Of a stretch of 58,783 bases of DNA, positions 16,793 through 25,637 are shown piece after piece. Position numbers and translations under genes: made by a program. Below the pieces are notes generated by a model that worked only from the letters and a program-made list of their open reading frames with translations, made no database searches and was not told where the DNA came from. Within the stretch, counting starts at the first letter, position 1; each line of letters opens with the position of its first letter. Origin of the DNA: Candidatus Aristotella avistercoris (lineage in GTDB: Bacteria > Bacillota > Clostridia > Oscillospirales > Ruminococcaceae); the NCBI GenBank assembly GCA_904397835.1, contig CAJFOV010000005.1, positions 1 to 58,783 on the forward strand, read 5' to 3'.

Positions 16793-17938
16793 TTACAGCA
16801 TACCGGGCACCAGACCGAGGATGATACCGCCAGCGATGACCGAAGCGATCTGGCCAGAGACGTTGGCGCCCACTGCGTGCATGAGCAGGTGATTCTGGTT
16901 GTCCTCTTTGAGGGCAAGCTTTTGTACCACACGGGCACTCATGGGGAAGGCGGAGATACCTGCGGCGCCGATCATGGGATTGATCTTGTTGCGCAGGAAC
17001 AGGTTGAGAAACTTGGCAAACAGAACGCCGCCCACGGTGTCAAAGAAGAAGGCCAGCAGGCCCAGGCCCATGATCAGAAGTGTCTGCAAGCTGACAAAGT
17101 TTTCAGCCTTCATGCTGGCAGCAATGGTGATACCCAAGAAGAGGGTGACCAGGTTGGCCAGCTCCTTTTGTGCAGTCTGAGAGAGAGAATCCAGCCGGCC
17201 GCACTCCCGGATCAGATTGCCAAACATCAAGAAGCCCACCAGAGAGACAGAGGAAGGGGCAACCAAACCGGCGATAATGGTCACGAAGATAGGAAACAGG
17301 ATTCTAGCCCGCCGAGAGACGCTGGCAGGACGATAGGGCATACGGATCTGCCGTTCCTTTTTGGTGGTGACCAATTTAATAGCCATAGGTTGGATGATGG
17401 GTACCAGAGCCATGTAGGAGTAAGCTGCCACGGCGATGGGCCCAATGTAGTTGCTCCGGAGCACCTGGGAGACTAGGATGGAGGTGGGGCCATCTGCCGC
17501 ACCGATGATTCCAATGGCGGCAGCATCCTTCAGGCCAAAGCCAAAGAGCACTGCCAGAATCACAGTGAAGAAGATACCAAATTGAGCGGCAGCGCCAAAG
17601 AGGAACATCTTAGGGTTGGAGAGCAAGGGACCAAAGTCGATCATAGCCCCGATGCCCACAAAGAGAATCAGAGGCATGGCTTCAGAAGCCTCAATGCCAA
17701 CATTGAAGAGCCATTCAATGATGCCATTGACCTCGCCGACACCCTCCATAGTCTGGTTCATGACACCTGACAGGGGCAGGTTTACCAGAATGGCGCCAAA
17801 GCCCATGGGCAGTAACAGTGCAGGTTCAAAGTCCTTTTTGATGGCCAGGTAAATTAGAATTCCGCCAATCACCCACATGATGACCTCTTTGTAGGTAATG
17901 GCGAGAATTCCCTCCACGAGAAATTCCAACAGAGACAC
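16793..17938 (-). CDS. Sodium ion-translocating decarboxylase beta subunit (OadB family)
   Basis: A 381-residue membrane protein of the OadB/MmdB/GcdB family, the sodium channel part of biotin-dependent decarboxylases. The family's hallmark segments are GIGAMIDFGPLLSNP, the GAADGPTSI aspartate loop, and SARVVQKLALKEDNQNHLL with GANVSGQIASVIAGG near the C-terminus. About nine or more spans. RBS AAAGGAG precedes the ATG. Neither a carboxyltransferase alpha subunit nor a biotin carrier is encoded nearby, so the substrate (oxaloacetate, methylmalonyl-CoA or glutaconyl-CoA) cannot be read from context. Confidence 0.93.
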   Translation of the reverse strand: MSLLEFLVEGILAITYKEVIMWVIGGILIYLAIKKDFEPALLLPMGFGAILVNLPLSGVMNQTMEGVGEVNGIIEWLFNVGIEASEAMPLILFVGIGAMIDFGPLLSNPKMFLFGAAAQFGIFFTVILAVLFGFGLKDAAAIGIIGAADGPTSILVSQVLRSNYIGPIAVAAYSYMALVPIIQPMAIKLVTTKKERQIRMPYRPASVSRRARILFPIFVTIIAGLVAPSSVSLVGFLMFGNLIRECGRLDSLSQTAQKELANLVTLFLGITIAASMKAENFVSLQTLLIMGLGLLAFFFDTVGGVLFAKFLNLFLRNKINPMIGAAGISAFPMSARVVQKLALKEDNQNHLLMHAVGANVSGQIASVIAGGIILGLVPGML

Positions 17939-17967
17939 TCCTTTTTTTTGAAATCAAAATCATCCCC

Positions 17968-17996
17968 ATTATACTAGGGCAATTGGAATTTTGCAA
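17968..17996 (-). promoter_or_regulatory. Promoter of the OadB unit
   Basis: On the minus strand TTGCAA (17991-17996), 17 bases and TATAAT (17968-17973), about 30 bases before the OadB start. Confidence 0.75.
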
Positions 17997-18125
17997 TCGG
18001 ATTTTCCCTGAATTTTAGCAAAAAGGATCGAATTTTCACAGGGAAGATCCCTGATACATCAAATCATGAAGGATCTGTTCAAAAAAGCCAGAAGAACCCA
18101 AGAGGGATGCCGAACAAAAAGAGAG

Positions 18126-18159
18126 AAAAGGAGCCGGCAGTAACTGCTGGCTCCTTTTT
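18126..18159. terminator. Bidirectional terminator after the DHHW/MBOAT pair
   Basis: AAAAGGAGCCGGCAG pairs with CTGCTGGCTCCTTTT around a TAA loop (one G-U). On the minus strand it follows the DHHW gene and ends in TTTT. Confidence 0.85.
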
Positions 18160-18222
18160 GGAAAGAAACAATCATTACATGACGCAGAAAATAGAATTAA
18201 CTTCCAACCGTCCTGTATCGGT

Positions 18223-19362
18223 CTAATTTAGCAGGCGGCTCAAGTTGGTATCACTCTCAAAGGAGGAGAAGCAGTAGAGCAACAGAACTTGATCAAAGTC
18301 ACCAGTTTGGATCAGCTCATTGAGTCCGGCAGGCAGATAACGCAGATCCACCACAACCACTTCGTCAAACTGATAGGTGAGGAAAGGCACCATGCAATTG
18401 GAGAAGGAGTCCTTGATGACAAGAACTCTGCTGGTTTCTCCCTCAACATGGTTCAGGTTGTTGTTGCTGCGAATGGTGGTGACTCCGTTGTTGCCATAGA
18501 GAAAGGCAGCATATTTATCCCGCTTGTCAAACTGCTCGTACTGATAGAGGGAGTTGACCGTCTTCCCATTGAACTCCATGGAGGTGATGGGAATGTCATA
18601 GTAGGTGATGGTGTCTGCAGGCGTGTTGGTCTTTTTGCACCGGGAAAAATAGGTTCCATAGAAGTCCTGTACCTGGTGGGCCGTCAGGGTGCTCAGATCC
18701 ACCGGCTCCATCCCCAACGACTGTACATAGGCCGAATAACCCAGATAGGCCCCGTAGGTGGTCCAGTGGTGATCCGTGCGGTAGTAGATATAGTCCTGGT
18801 TGTGGGCCTGCAGGGGAGCAACCAGGTCCAAAGTTTGGGCGGATGTGGCGGAGAGTTGCTGGTAAATCTTTTGAATGTAGGCCTTTTCATCTAGATTTTG
18901 GAATCCAACCGGCCATTTGTCCTCCAAGATGGCATAGGAGTTGGGGGCAATCCCCACGGTCAGAGGAATATCCAGCCCTTGGGCAAAGGATTGGACATAT
19001 CCCACGTTGCGGTCCAGCCGCTCCTGGTTGAGAGTGTTGTATTTTTCAAACAGGTACCCATCCTTGCCGTAGGCAATGTTGTTGTTTTCGATTTTCAGTA
19101 GAGCTGTCTCGCTCTTGGATTTCAGATCGATCCACTGATCCCGCAGGACAAATTGGTCACTGATAAACGTTTCATAGCTCTGGGCAAAACCAGTGGAGCT
19201 GCTGTCCAGTAAACTGCGCAGGGTCAGGGCTGGCCGCTGTTGCAGATAGCGGTTTTCTAACTCGGAATATTCTTGGGGCGGGGTGATAAAGTCTGCCAGG
19301 GTGAAGCCAAGAATAAACAGGCCAAAGAGTAGCACCAGAGGATAGTGAAAAATCTTTTTCAT
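18223..19362 (-). CDS. DHHW family (AlgJ/AlgX-like) protein
   Basis: A 379-residue extracytoplasmic protein with an N-terminal membrane anchor (about 6-26). The DHHW motif appears as YRTDHHWTTYGAY, with KDSFSN later as the likely SGNH-type serine region. In Gram-positive bacteria such proteins work with an MBOAT acyltransferase to O-acetylate an exported polysaccharide or wall polymer. It follows the MBOAT gene on the same strand with a 31-base gap, so the two form a unit. The glycan substrate cannot be told from sequence. No glycosyltransferase lies nearby. Confidence 0.85.
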   Translation of the reverse strand: MKKIFHYPLVLLFGLFILGFTLADFITPPQEYSELENRYLQQRPALTLRSLLDSSSTGFAQSYETFISDQFVLRDQWIDLKSKSETALLKIENNNIAYGKDGYLFEKYNTLNQERLDRNVGYVQSFAQGLDIPLTVGIAPNSYAILEDKWPVGFQNLDEKAYIQKIYQQLSATSAQTLDLVAPLQAHNQDYIYYRTDHHWTTYGAYLGYSAYVQSLGMEPVDLSTLTAHQVQDFYGTYFSRCKKTNTPADTITYYDIPITSMEFNGKTVNSLYQYEQFDKRDKYAAFLYGNNGVTTIRSNNNLNHVEGETSRVLVIKDSFSNCMVPFLTYQFDEVVVVDLRYLPAGLNELIQTGDFDQVLLLYCFSSFESDTNLSRLLN

Positions 19363-19393
19363 AGAAAGAGATCACCGCCTTTCGAATACAGTG

Positions 19394-20773
19394 TTAAAAC
19401 CGGAAGTAGAGGAAGGGGTTGTAGGTGGCGTCCACCAGATAGGCAACCGAAAGCACCAGGACTGCACCGATCAGTAGAATTTTTAACCAGGCGTGTTTAC
19501 AGATGAAGCGCTCATACCAAATTTTGATCACCGGCGTGGAGAAGAAGATGGCAGCCAAAAAGGTGACCCCATAGTTGCGCAGGTAATAGAGCCAATCCGT
19601 CCCCCCCTGGAAGGAGAAGAGCTGCTGGAAGAAGATCCCCAGCTGCTGGAAGTCAGTGATGGCAAACAGTGCCCAGCTCAGGGGGAGCAGCAGACAGACA
19701 TAGAAGTGGGCTGCCACATGGTGCCGCTCCAAAACTGGCTTCAAGAAAGCTTTTTCCAGAACCAGGAAGGCAAAGAAGAATAACCCCCACAGTACAAAAT
19801 TCCAGCTGGCTCCATGCCAAAATCCGGTGAAGGCCCAGACCACAAAGAGGTTGAAATACATCCTAGGTTTGCTGACGCGGTTGCCGCCCATGGGGATATA
19901 CATATACTCCCGGAACCAGGAACCCAAGGTCATGTGCCAGCGGCGCCAAAATTCTGTAAAGCTGCGGGAGATGTAGGGAAAGTTGAAGTTCTGGGGGAAT
20001 TCGAAGCCCAACATCTTGCCCAATCCTATGGCCATCAGGGAGTAGCCGCTGAAATCGAAATAGATCTGAAAGGTGTAGGCCAGAATGCCCAGCCAAGCCA
20101 GGGGCATGGAGAGATTGGCAAATCCGATGCCCTCCACCTCGGTCCAAAGGGCGCCGATGGTGTTGGCCAGCAGCACCTTGCTGCCCAAGCCCATGATGAA
20201 CAGCCGAACGCCATCCTCAACTTGAGGTAGGGTGATGGTGCGGCTCTTGAGCTCACGGTTGATGTCCGAATATTTGACAATGGGACCTGCGATCAACTGG
20301 GGGAACAGCACCACGAAGGCGCCAAAGTCGATGATATTTTTCTCCGCCTCCACTTTGCCCAGATACACGTCGATGGTGTAGGACATGATTTGGAAGGAGT
20401 AAAAACTGATGCCCAGAGGCAGAGCAATGTCCAAGGGTTGGAAGGTGGTCCCCAACAGTGCCCCCAGGTTGCTCAGGAAAAAGTTTGTATATTTAAAGAA
20501 GAAGAGCATCCCCATGGTGAAGATGATCGAGAGCACCAGGAGTGTCACTCTGACTTTGCGGTTGTGACCAAAGCGCTTGATGCCAAGGCCAGCTGCATAG
20601 TTGACCAAAATGGAGGCAAGCATAATGGGCACGTAGCGGGGCTCCCCCCAGGAATAGAAGAAGAGGCTACAGACAAGAAGTACAAAATTTTTGAGCTTTT
20701 TCGGCGCCAGATAATAGGCCAAAAAGGCCACCGGCATGAACCGAAACAGGAACATGATGCTGCTAAAAACCAA
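19394..20773 (-). CDS. MBOAT family O-acyltransferase (AlgI-like)
   Basis: A 459-residue polytopic membrane protein that moves an acyl group across the membrane to an exported polymer. The MBOAT features are visible: LPLGISFYSFQIMSY, FPQLIAGPIVKY, SRSFTEFWRRWHMTLGSWFR with the conserved FWRRWH, and the catalytic histidine in FTGFWHGASWNF. Start is TTG at 20773, preceded by AAGGGGG at good spacing; the next ATG is six codons in. Partner of the DHHW protein downstream. Confidence 0.92.
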   Translation of the reverse strand: MVFSSIMFLFRFMPVAFLAYYLAPKKLKNFVLLVCSLFFYSWGEPRYVPIMLASILVNYAAGLGIKRFGHNRKVRVTLLVLSIIFTMGMLFFFKYTNFFLSNLGALLGTTFQPLDIALPLGISFYSFQIMSYTIDVYLGKVEAEKNIIDFGAFVVLFPQLIAGPIVKYSDINRELKSRTITLPQVEDGVRLFIMGLGSKVLLANTIGALWTEVEGIGFANLSMPLAWLGILAYTFQIYFDFSGYSLMAIGLGKMLGFEFPQNFNFPYISRSFTEFWRRWHMTLGSWFREYMYIPMGGNRVSKPRMYFNLFVVWAFTGFWHGASWNFVLWGLFFFAFLVLEKAFLKPVLERHHVAAHFYVCLLLPLSWALFAITDFQQLGIFFQQLFSFQGGTDWLYYLRNYGVTFLAAIFFSTPVIKIWYERFICKHAWLKILLIGAVLVLSVAYLVDATYNPFLYFRF

Positions 20774-21327
20774 TGGGATACCCCCTTATTATTCTGAAAA
20801 ACCGTCTCCCGCTTCCTGTTGGAAACAACCCAGTGGGCTGGAGCAAGAGAGGGGCCGGATCAGGGCCCCTCATTGCGATATTTCATCTTCGAGCACAACT
20901 ATAAATAATCTACCAGATTCTTCTCCAAAATTCAACCAGAAGCCGGCAAAGAAAGAAAACTTTCAGGATTTCTGTATGCCGCTCCAGGAGCCGCGGCCAG
21001 AGCTTGGACTGTGCAGCCAGGCGGAGGAATTTTTCTTCCAGGAAAGGCATGTTCTGCAGTTCACAATCAGTTGGTGTCACTACTTCGGTGTTCTGGCTGA
21101 ACTGCCATAGCTCTACAGAACCTGCTCTGGCAGATCCAACAACTTCTGTTTGGAAACCAGCCCCACACTGCACTGGACCTCCTTGCCATCCAAACATAGG
21201 ATATGATATTTTCTTCCTGTCATACTAAAATGAGCATCATCCGGGGCTGTAATATTTGGCTTAGTCGTGTCATTTTACAAAAAATGGAATTTCCACCAGA
21301 GAAAAACCAAAATTTTAAAAAAGATGC
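20774..21327. other. Gene-free stretch, possibly holding gene remnants
   Basis: About 550 bases upstream of tRNA-Gln. A minus-strand open frame at 20910-21197 has a region (TPTDCELQNMPFLEEKFLRL) faintly like the cyclic-nucleotide-binding half of Crp/Fnr regulators, but has no start region, ribosome site or HTH. A 7-bp GC hairpin lies at 20850-20870. Confidence 0.3.
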
Positions 21328-21355
21328 TTGACATTTTCAAAAAGTGCGTTATAAT
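21328..21355 (+). promoter_or_regulatory. Consensus promoter of the tRNA-Gln/Pro pair
   Basis: TTGACA (21328-21333), 16 bases and TATAAT (21350-21355), 13 bases before tRNA-Gln. Both hexamers are perfect. Confidence 0.92.
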
Positions 21356-21368
21356 AAATAACGTTCGA

Positions 21369-21442
21369 TGCCCGATTGTGTAAGGGTAGCACGACAGACT
21401 CTGACTCTGTTTGTCTGGGTTCGAATCCTAGTCGGGCAGCCA
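21369..21442 (+). tRNA. tRNA-Gln (anticodon CTG)
   Basis: Acceptor TGCCCGA pairs with TCGGGCA, anticodon arm ACAGA-CTCTGAC-TCTGT places CTG at 34-36, the T arm has GGTTCGAATCC, and CCA is encoded. Confidence 0.95.
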
Positions 21443-21455
21443 TTGAACAAACTTT

Positions 21456-21489
21456 GCGGCCCGCTTCATCTGAGGCGGGCCGCGGTTTA
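21456..21489 (+). terminator. Hairpin between tRNA-Gln and tRNA-Pro
   Basis: GCGGCCCGC (21456-21464) pairs with GCGGGCCGC (21475-21483), then GGTTTAT. With a weak T tract it may be a partial terminator or a processing site. Confidence 0.5.
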
Positions 21490-21492
21490 TCT

Positions 21493-21569
21493 CGAGGTGT
21501 AGCTCAGTTTGGTAGAGTGCTACGTTCGGGACGTAGATGCCGCAGGTTCAAGTCCTGTCACCTCGACCA
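21493..21569 (+). tRNA. tRNA-Pro (anticodon CGG)
   Basis: Acceptor CGAGGTG pairs with CACCTCG, anticodon arm CTACG-TTCGGGA-CGTAG gives CGG, and CCA is encoded. Confidence 0.95.
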
Positions 21570-21608
21570 AATCGCCGCAAGCGTTTTATCGCTTGCGGCG
21601 ATTTTTTT
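21570..21608 (+). terminator. Terminator of the tRNA pair
   Basis: A perfect stem of about 14 bp, AATCGCCGCAAGCG with CGCTTGCGGCGATT around a TTTTAT loop, followed by TTTTT. Confidence 0.95.
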
Positions 21609-22365
21609 ATAAAGGTTTTGGGCACACACAGATCATTGGGTCTCCTCTCCACATAGGTTTTGCATGTTGAATCGGCTCAGCCGCAAGGGCATTCGCGACA
21701 GTTTTCTGCCGCCATCGGCCTTTGGCAGGCTCAAACCCAACAGCAAAAGGATGAAGTACCTCTTGTTGCCTGTCTACAAAGCTGCTCCGTGTGGGACGGC
21801 TTGTTATCTTTGGAGCGTAGGATATCTCTCACCCCATTTGAAGTGCATGTTCTAATTCGCAGGGAAATACATGATGTGTCCGGTTCACAGAAAGATTGCC
21901 GCTCTTGCAATGACAAATGCTTGTTACAATTTGACGGGAGAATCGCCCTCTTCTGAACTGATCTTTCTATGGTCCCGATGGCCGGTGTAATTTCGAAAGA
22001 GGGAGTGTTTGAATGTGATCCTCTGCTGGAATCAATTGACCGGATACAACTTTTAAATCAGAGCCCAATTGATTGCAATTGTACAGGATGTATTGTAAAA
22101 GATAGTTAAATCATTATAACCAAAAGTAAAAATGCTATATTTTTCAAATTTTTTGTCATCAAAATGGTGATATACATCCTGTGATGGGTGGCGATGCAGA
22201 GGACTTGTGCGGTAGATTTGAACCCTTTGGGTCAATCAACAATATCACAGTTCCGTCCTTGTCAGTTTGGGCGGGTGAGCCGGTCGAGGCCATCATTCCA
22301 CAGATGCGTTCCAATTGACAGATGCTGTTCCTGTAGGGATACCATATAGAAATGGGGAGGAGAAA
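21609..22365. other. AT-richer gene-free stretch before the TIR gene
   Basis: About 750 bases whose short open frames lack ribosome sites and recognisable domains. The last 300 bases are notably AT-rich. No repeat, tRNA or mobile-element end was seen. It probably holds the TIR gene promoter, but no hexamer pair is convincing. Confidence 0.4.
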
Positions 22366-24966
22366 ATGGTGACGACTTTTCGGTGCAAAATGTGCGGTGC
22401 TCCATTGCAGATCAACGGAGAGCAGACAACAGCAACATGTGAATACTGCGGCGCAGTACAAACATTGCCCAAGCTCAGCGATGAGCGCCGTGCGCAGATG
22501 TATGACCGTGCCAACCACTTTCGGCGCAACAATGAGTTTGATAAGGCCAGCGGGATCTATGAACAGATTCTCAATGAAGATCACACCGATGCCGAGGCCT
22601 ATTGGTCGCTGGTCCTATGCAAATATGGTATTGAATATGTGGAGGATCCCTCCACCCATCAGCGGATTCCCACGGTCAATCGGACACAGATGACCTCTAT
22701 TTTTGACGATGAAAACTATAAGTCGGCCCTACAGTACGCCGATGGGAGCCAGCGCTCCATCTATGAGGCGGAAGCCAGCGCCATCAATGAGATCCAGAAG
22801 GGGATTCTTGCCATCTCCCAGCAGGAGGAACCCTTCGACGTCTTTATCTGCTATAAGGAGACCGATCGGGATGGCCAACGCACCCGAGACAGCGTGTTGG
22901 CCCAGGACCTGTATTATGAGCTGACCCAGATGGGACTGAAGGTTTTCTTCAGCCGCATCACCCTGGAAAATAAACTCGGTACGGCCTATGAGCCCTACAT
23001 CTTCGCGGCGCTGAATTCCGCAAAGGTGATGGTGGTGTTGGGCACCAAGCCGGAATATTTCAATGCAGTATGGGTGAAAAATGAGTGGAGCCGCTACCTG
23101 GCTCTCATTGAAGGTGGCGCCAAAAAGGCCCTGATCCCCGCCTACCGGGATATGGATCCCTATGATCTGCCAGACGAATTTTCACACCTTCAGGCATTGG
23201 ATATGAGTAGGCTCGGTTTTATGCAGGATCTGATTCATGGAATCAGGAAACTGACAGAGGATGATACGGAACAAACGACGGTGCAGGAGACTGTGGTTGT
23301 CAGTGGTGAGACTGTGGAACTGGCCCCGTTGCTCAAACGGGCCGCCCTCTATTTGGAGGATGGGGACTGGGAAAACGCGGACACCTATTGTGAACGTGTT
23401 CTCGACCGTGACCCGGAAAATGCAGAGGCTTACCTCCTCAAACTGATGGCCGAGCTGCAGATCCATACCAAGAATGACTTTTGTACTGTGGCAAAACCTT
23501 TTGATGCCTCTGGAAACTATCAAAAGGTGCTACGGTTTGGGGATACACAGCTGCAGGCTCAAGTGATCCATTACGCCAAAATGGCAGAGGAAAACCAAAA
23601 GAAAGATCAAATACTGCTTCAAGCATATCAGCTTGTGCGCCGGAAGGCGCCCCAGTTGGAAGAACAGATGGCGGATCTCACACAGGCCATCTCCAAATAT
23701 GAGCTGATCTCTGGGTGGCGGGATGCGGACACGCAGGCGGCCAACTGCCGAAAGCGGCTGAATGACCTTCAGCTGCTTCAGCAGCGCAAAGCGGAAGAAA
23801 AGAAAGTCGCCGCGGAAAGGCGTAAGAAAATCATCAAAATTGCCACTCCCATTGCTGCAGTGGCTGCAGTTTTTGCTGTCATTCTGATTACTGTGATTCT
23901 CCCCAGCAAAAGATACCAAGATGGGATCGATTTGCTGCATTCGGGGGCATACACAGATGCAGTCGGCATTTTTACCGATCTTGGCAACTACAAGGATTCG
24001 GCCACATACCTCGATCAGGCCAAATCGGCGGTGTACCAGCAGGCGCAATCCCAAATAGGGGAGGGAGATATCGTAGGGGCCATTGTGTCCCTGCAGACGA
24101 TTCCTGGATACCAGGATTCCATGGCCCTGCGCCAGAGCCTCTGCCAACAGGCGAAGGGGGCTATTGCGGCGGGCGGCGACCATACCGTCGGCCTGAAGAG
24201 CAATGGCACGGTGACAGCAGTGGGTAGCAATACATTCGGCCAGTGCAATGTATCGCGCTGGAGAGGGATTGCCGCCGTTGCAGCAAGCGACGATTATACC
24301 CTCGGCCTCAAAAGTGACGGCACGGTTGTGTTAGCGGGTATCATGTCCCATGAGAGCGACATGGAGAGCTGGAGCGGCATTGTGGCCATTGCAGCAGGCA
24401 GCAACCATGCGGTTGGTCTGAAGGGTGACGGCACCGTGGTGGCCGCAGGTTATCGATGGGATGATCAATGCGATGTGGAAAGCTGGAGGGACATCGTTGC
24501 CATTGCGACGGGCAATTATCACACAGTTGGTCTCAAGAGTGACGGAACCGTCGTGGCAGTGGGCGAAAATACAAACGGTCAGTGCGATGTTTCGAACTGG
24601 AGGGACATCGTTGCCATTGCGGCGGGCAATTATCACACAGTTGGTCTCAAGAGTGACGGAACCGTTGTGGCGGTGGGCAAAAATGAGGATGACCGGTGCG
24701 ATGTTTCAGACTGGAAGGATATTGTCTCCGTCGCGGCGGGCAGTTATCACACAGTTGGTCTAAAGAGTGACGGCACGGTTGTGGCAGTGGGCGACAATTG
24801 GAATGAACAGTGCGAAGTATCAAATTGGAAGGATATTGTTGCCCTCTCAGCAGGCTCTTCCAAAACGGTCGGCCTCAAGAGCGACGGCACCGTGATAGTG
24901 GCTCCGTCGCGCACCTATAGCGATTATGATGTGGGAGATTGGACAGGAATCCGGCCGCCTCAATAA
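22366..24966 (+). CDS. TIR domain receptor-like protein with RCC1 propeller
   Basis: An 866-residue multidomain protein. Order: zinc ribbon (C7, C10, C25, C28), TPR-like helices (about 40-90), a conserved linker, TIR domain (about 156-265) with FDVFICYKETD and a candidate NADase glutamate E209 in GTAYEPYIFAAL, more helical repeats (320-475), a basic patch (KKVAAERRKK), one membrane span (about 489-513), a short helical stretch, then seven 38-residue RCC1-type repeats (about 600-866; core HTVGLKSDGTVVAVG). Positive-inside logic puts TIR in the cytoplasm and the propeller outside. ATG 22366 follows GGGGAGGAG. TIR domains act in NAD cleavage or signalling; whether this is a defence protein is inference. 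Confidence 0.85.
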   Translation: MVTTFRCKMCGAPLQINGEQTTATCEYCGAVQTLPKLSDERRAQMYDRANHFRRNNEFDKASGIYEQILNEDHTDAEAYWSLVLCKYGIEYVEDPSTHQRIPTVNRTQMTSIFDDENYKSALQYADGSQRSIYEAEASAINEIQKGILAISQQEEPFDVFICYKETDRDGQRTRDSVLAQDLYYELTQMGLKVFFSRITLENKLGTAYEPYIFAALNSAKVMVVLGTKPEYFNAVWVKNEWSRYLALIEGGAKKALIPAYRDMDPYDLPDEFSHLQALDMSRLGFMQDLIHGIRKLTEDDTEQTTVQETVVVSGETVELAPLLKRAALYLEDGDWENADTYCERVLDRDPENAEAYLLKLMAELQIHTKNDFCTVAKPFDASGNYQKVLRFGDTQLQAQVIHYAKMAEENQKKDQILLQAYQLVRRKAPQLEEQMADLTQAISKYELISGWRDADTQAANCRKRLNDLQLLQQRKAEEKKVAAERRKKIIKIATPIAAVAAVFAVILITVILPSKRYQDGIDLLHSGAYTDAVGIFTDLGNYKDSATYLDQAKSAVYQQAQSQIGEGDIVGAIVSLQTIPGYQDSMALRQSLCQQAKGAIAAGGDHTVGLKSNGTVTAVGSNTFGQCNVSRWRGIAAVAASDDYTLGLKSDGTVVLAGIMSHESDMESWSGIVAIAAGSNHAVGLKGDGTVVAAGYRWDDQCDVESWRDIVAIATGNYHTVGLKSDGTVVAVGENTNGQCDVSNWRDIVAIAAGNYHTVGLKSDGTVVAVGKNEDDRCDVSDWKDIVSVAAGSYHTVGLKSDGTVVAVGDNWNEQCEVSNWKDIVALSAGSSKTVGLKSDGTVIVAPSRTYSDYDVGDWTGIRPPQ

Positions 24967-25110
24967 AGTTCTAAAAGAACTGATCGCTTCTAAGATGAAC
25001 ATGTCTCTTGATGCGTTTCCGTTTTATTTGTTTTTTTGGTGATTCTTGCGTCCCAGCTTGAAAAATGATAGACTAATATATCATCAATGGATTCACAGGG
25101 AGGAGATACC

Positions 25111-25497
25111 ATGGATTCGCTCATCAATAAAATAGGCGTAGGATTTTCTATCTTTGCCATTTTTTCGATTGTCATGTTTGTCTTGGTGATCGGAATTATC
25201 CTATTTGTGCTCATCAAAGGCGTCAAGCACTGGAACAAAAATAATCGTTCGCCCAGACTAACTGTTCCAGCTACTGTTGTGGCAAAACGTACGGAGTTCT
25301 CCCACCGTCACCGTGGCACAAGTTCGGATATGTTTGAGTCAGACACCTCTACTTACTATTACGTCACCTTTCAGGTGGACAGCGGGGATCGAATGGAGTT
25401 TTATGTGGCAGGCCATGAATATGGCCTGTTGGCGGAGGGCGATCGGGGAAATTTGACTTTTCAGGGTAGCAGATACTTGGACTTTCAACGGGTATAA
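25111..25497 (+). CDS. DUF2500-like membrane protein
   Basis: A 128-residue protein with one N-terminal membrane span (FSIFAIFSIVMFVLVIGIIL) followed by a small beta domain (VPATVVAKRTEF, YYVTFQVDSGDRMEFYV, LAEGDRGNLTFQG), the layout of DUF2500 proteins. Function unknown. The ATG at 25111 follows GGGAGGAG, so an in-frame ATG at 25087 was rejected. It lies 144 bases after the TIR gene in the same direction; a shared role is not implied by the family. Confidence 0.75.
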   Translation: MDSLINKIGVGFSIFAIFSIVMFVLVIGIILFVLIKGVKHWNKNNRSPRLTVPATVVAKRTEFSHRHRGTSSDMFESDTSTYYYVTFQVDSGDRMEFYVAGHEYGLLAEGDRGNLTFQGSRYLDFQRV

Positions 25498-25555
25498 GGA
25501 GAATATTTCCAATACAGGACCCTAGAAAATGCCATCTCTTATCCTAAGACCATTT

Positions 25556-25589
25556 AGGGGTGTTTCCAGCAATGGAAGCACCCCTTTTT
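25556..25589 (+). terminator. Terminator after the DUF2500 gene
   Basis: A 13-bp stem (25556-25568 with 25573-25585, one G-U) followed by TTTT. Confidence 0.85.
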
Positions 25590-25637
25590 GCATCGCTGTC
25601 CAGTGAGGATGGGCAGTTTTCTGGCGGTATATAGGCT

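Noticed and set aside
21376-21612. Short open frame across tRNA-Gln and tRNA-Pro
   Set aside because: It is tRNA sequence read in a frame, not a gene.
25058-25079. TTGAAA with TAATAT as a DUF2500 gene promoter
   Set aside because: The spacing between hexamers is only about 10 bases, too short for sigma-A.
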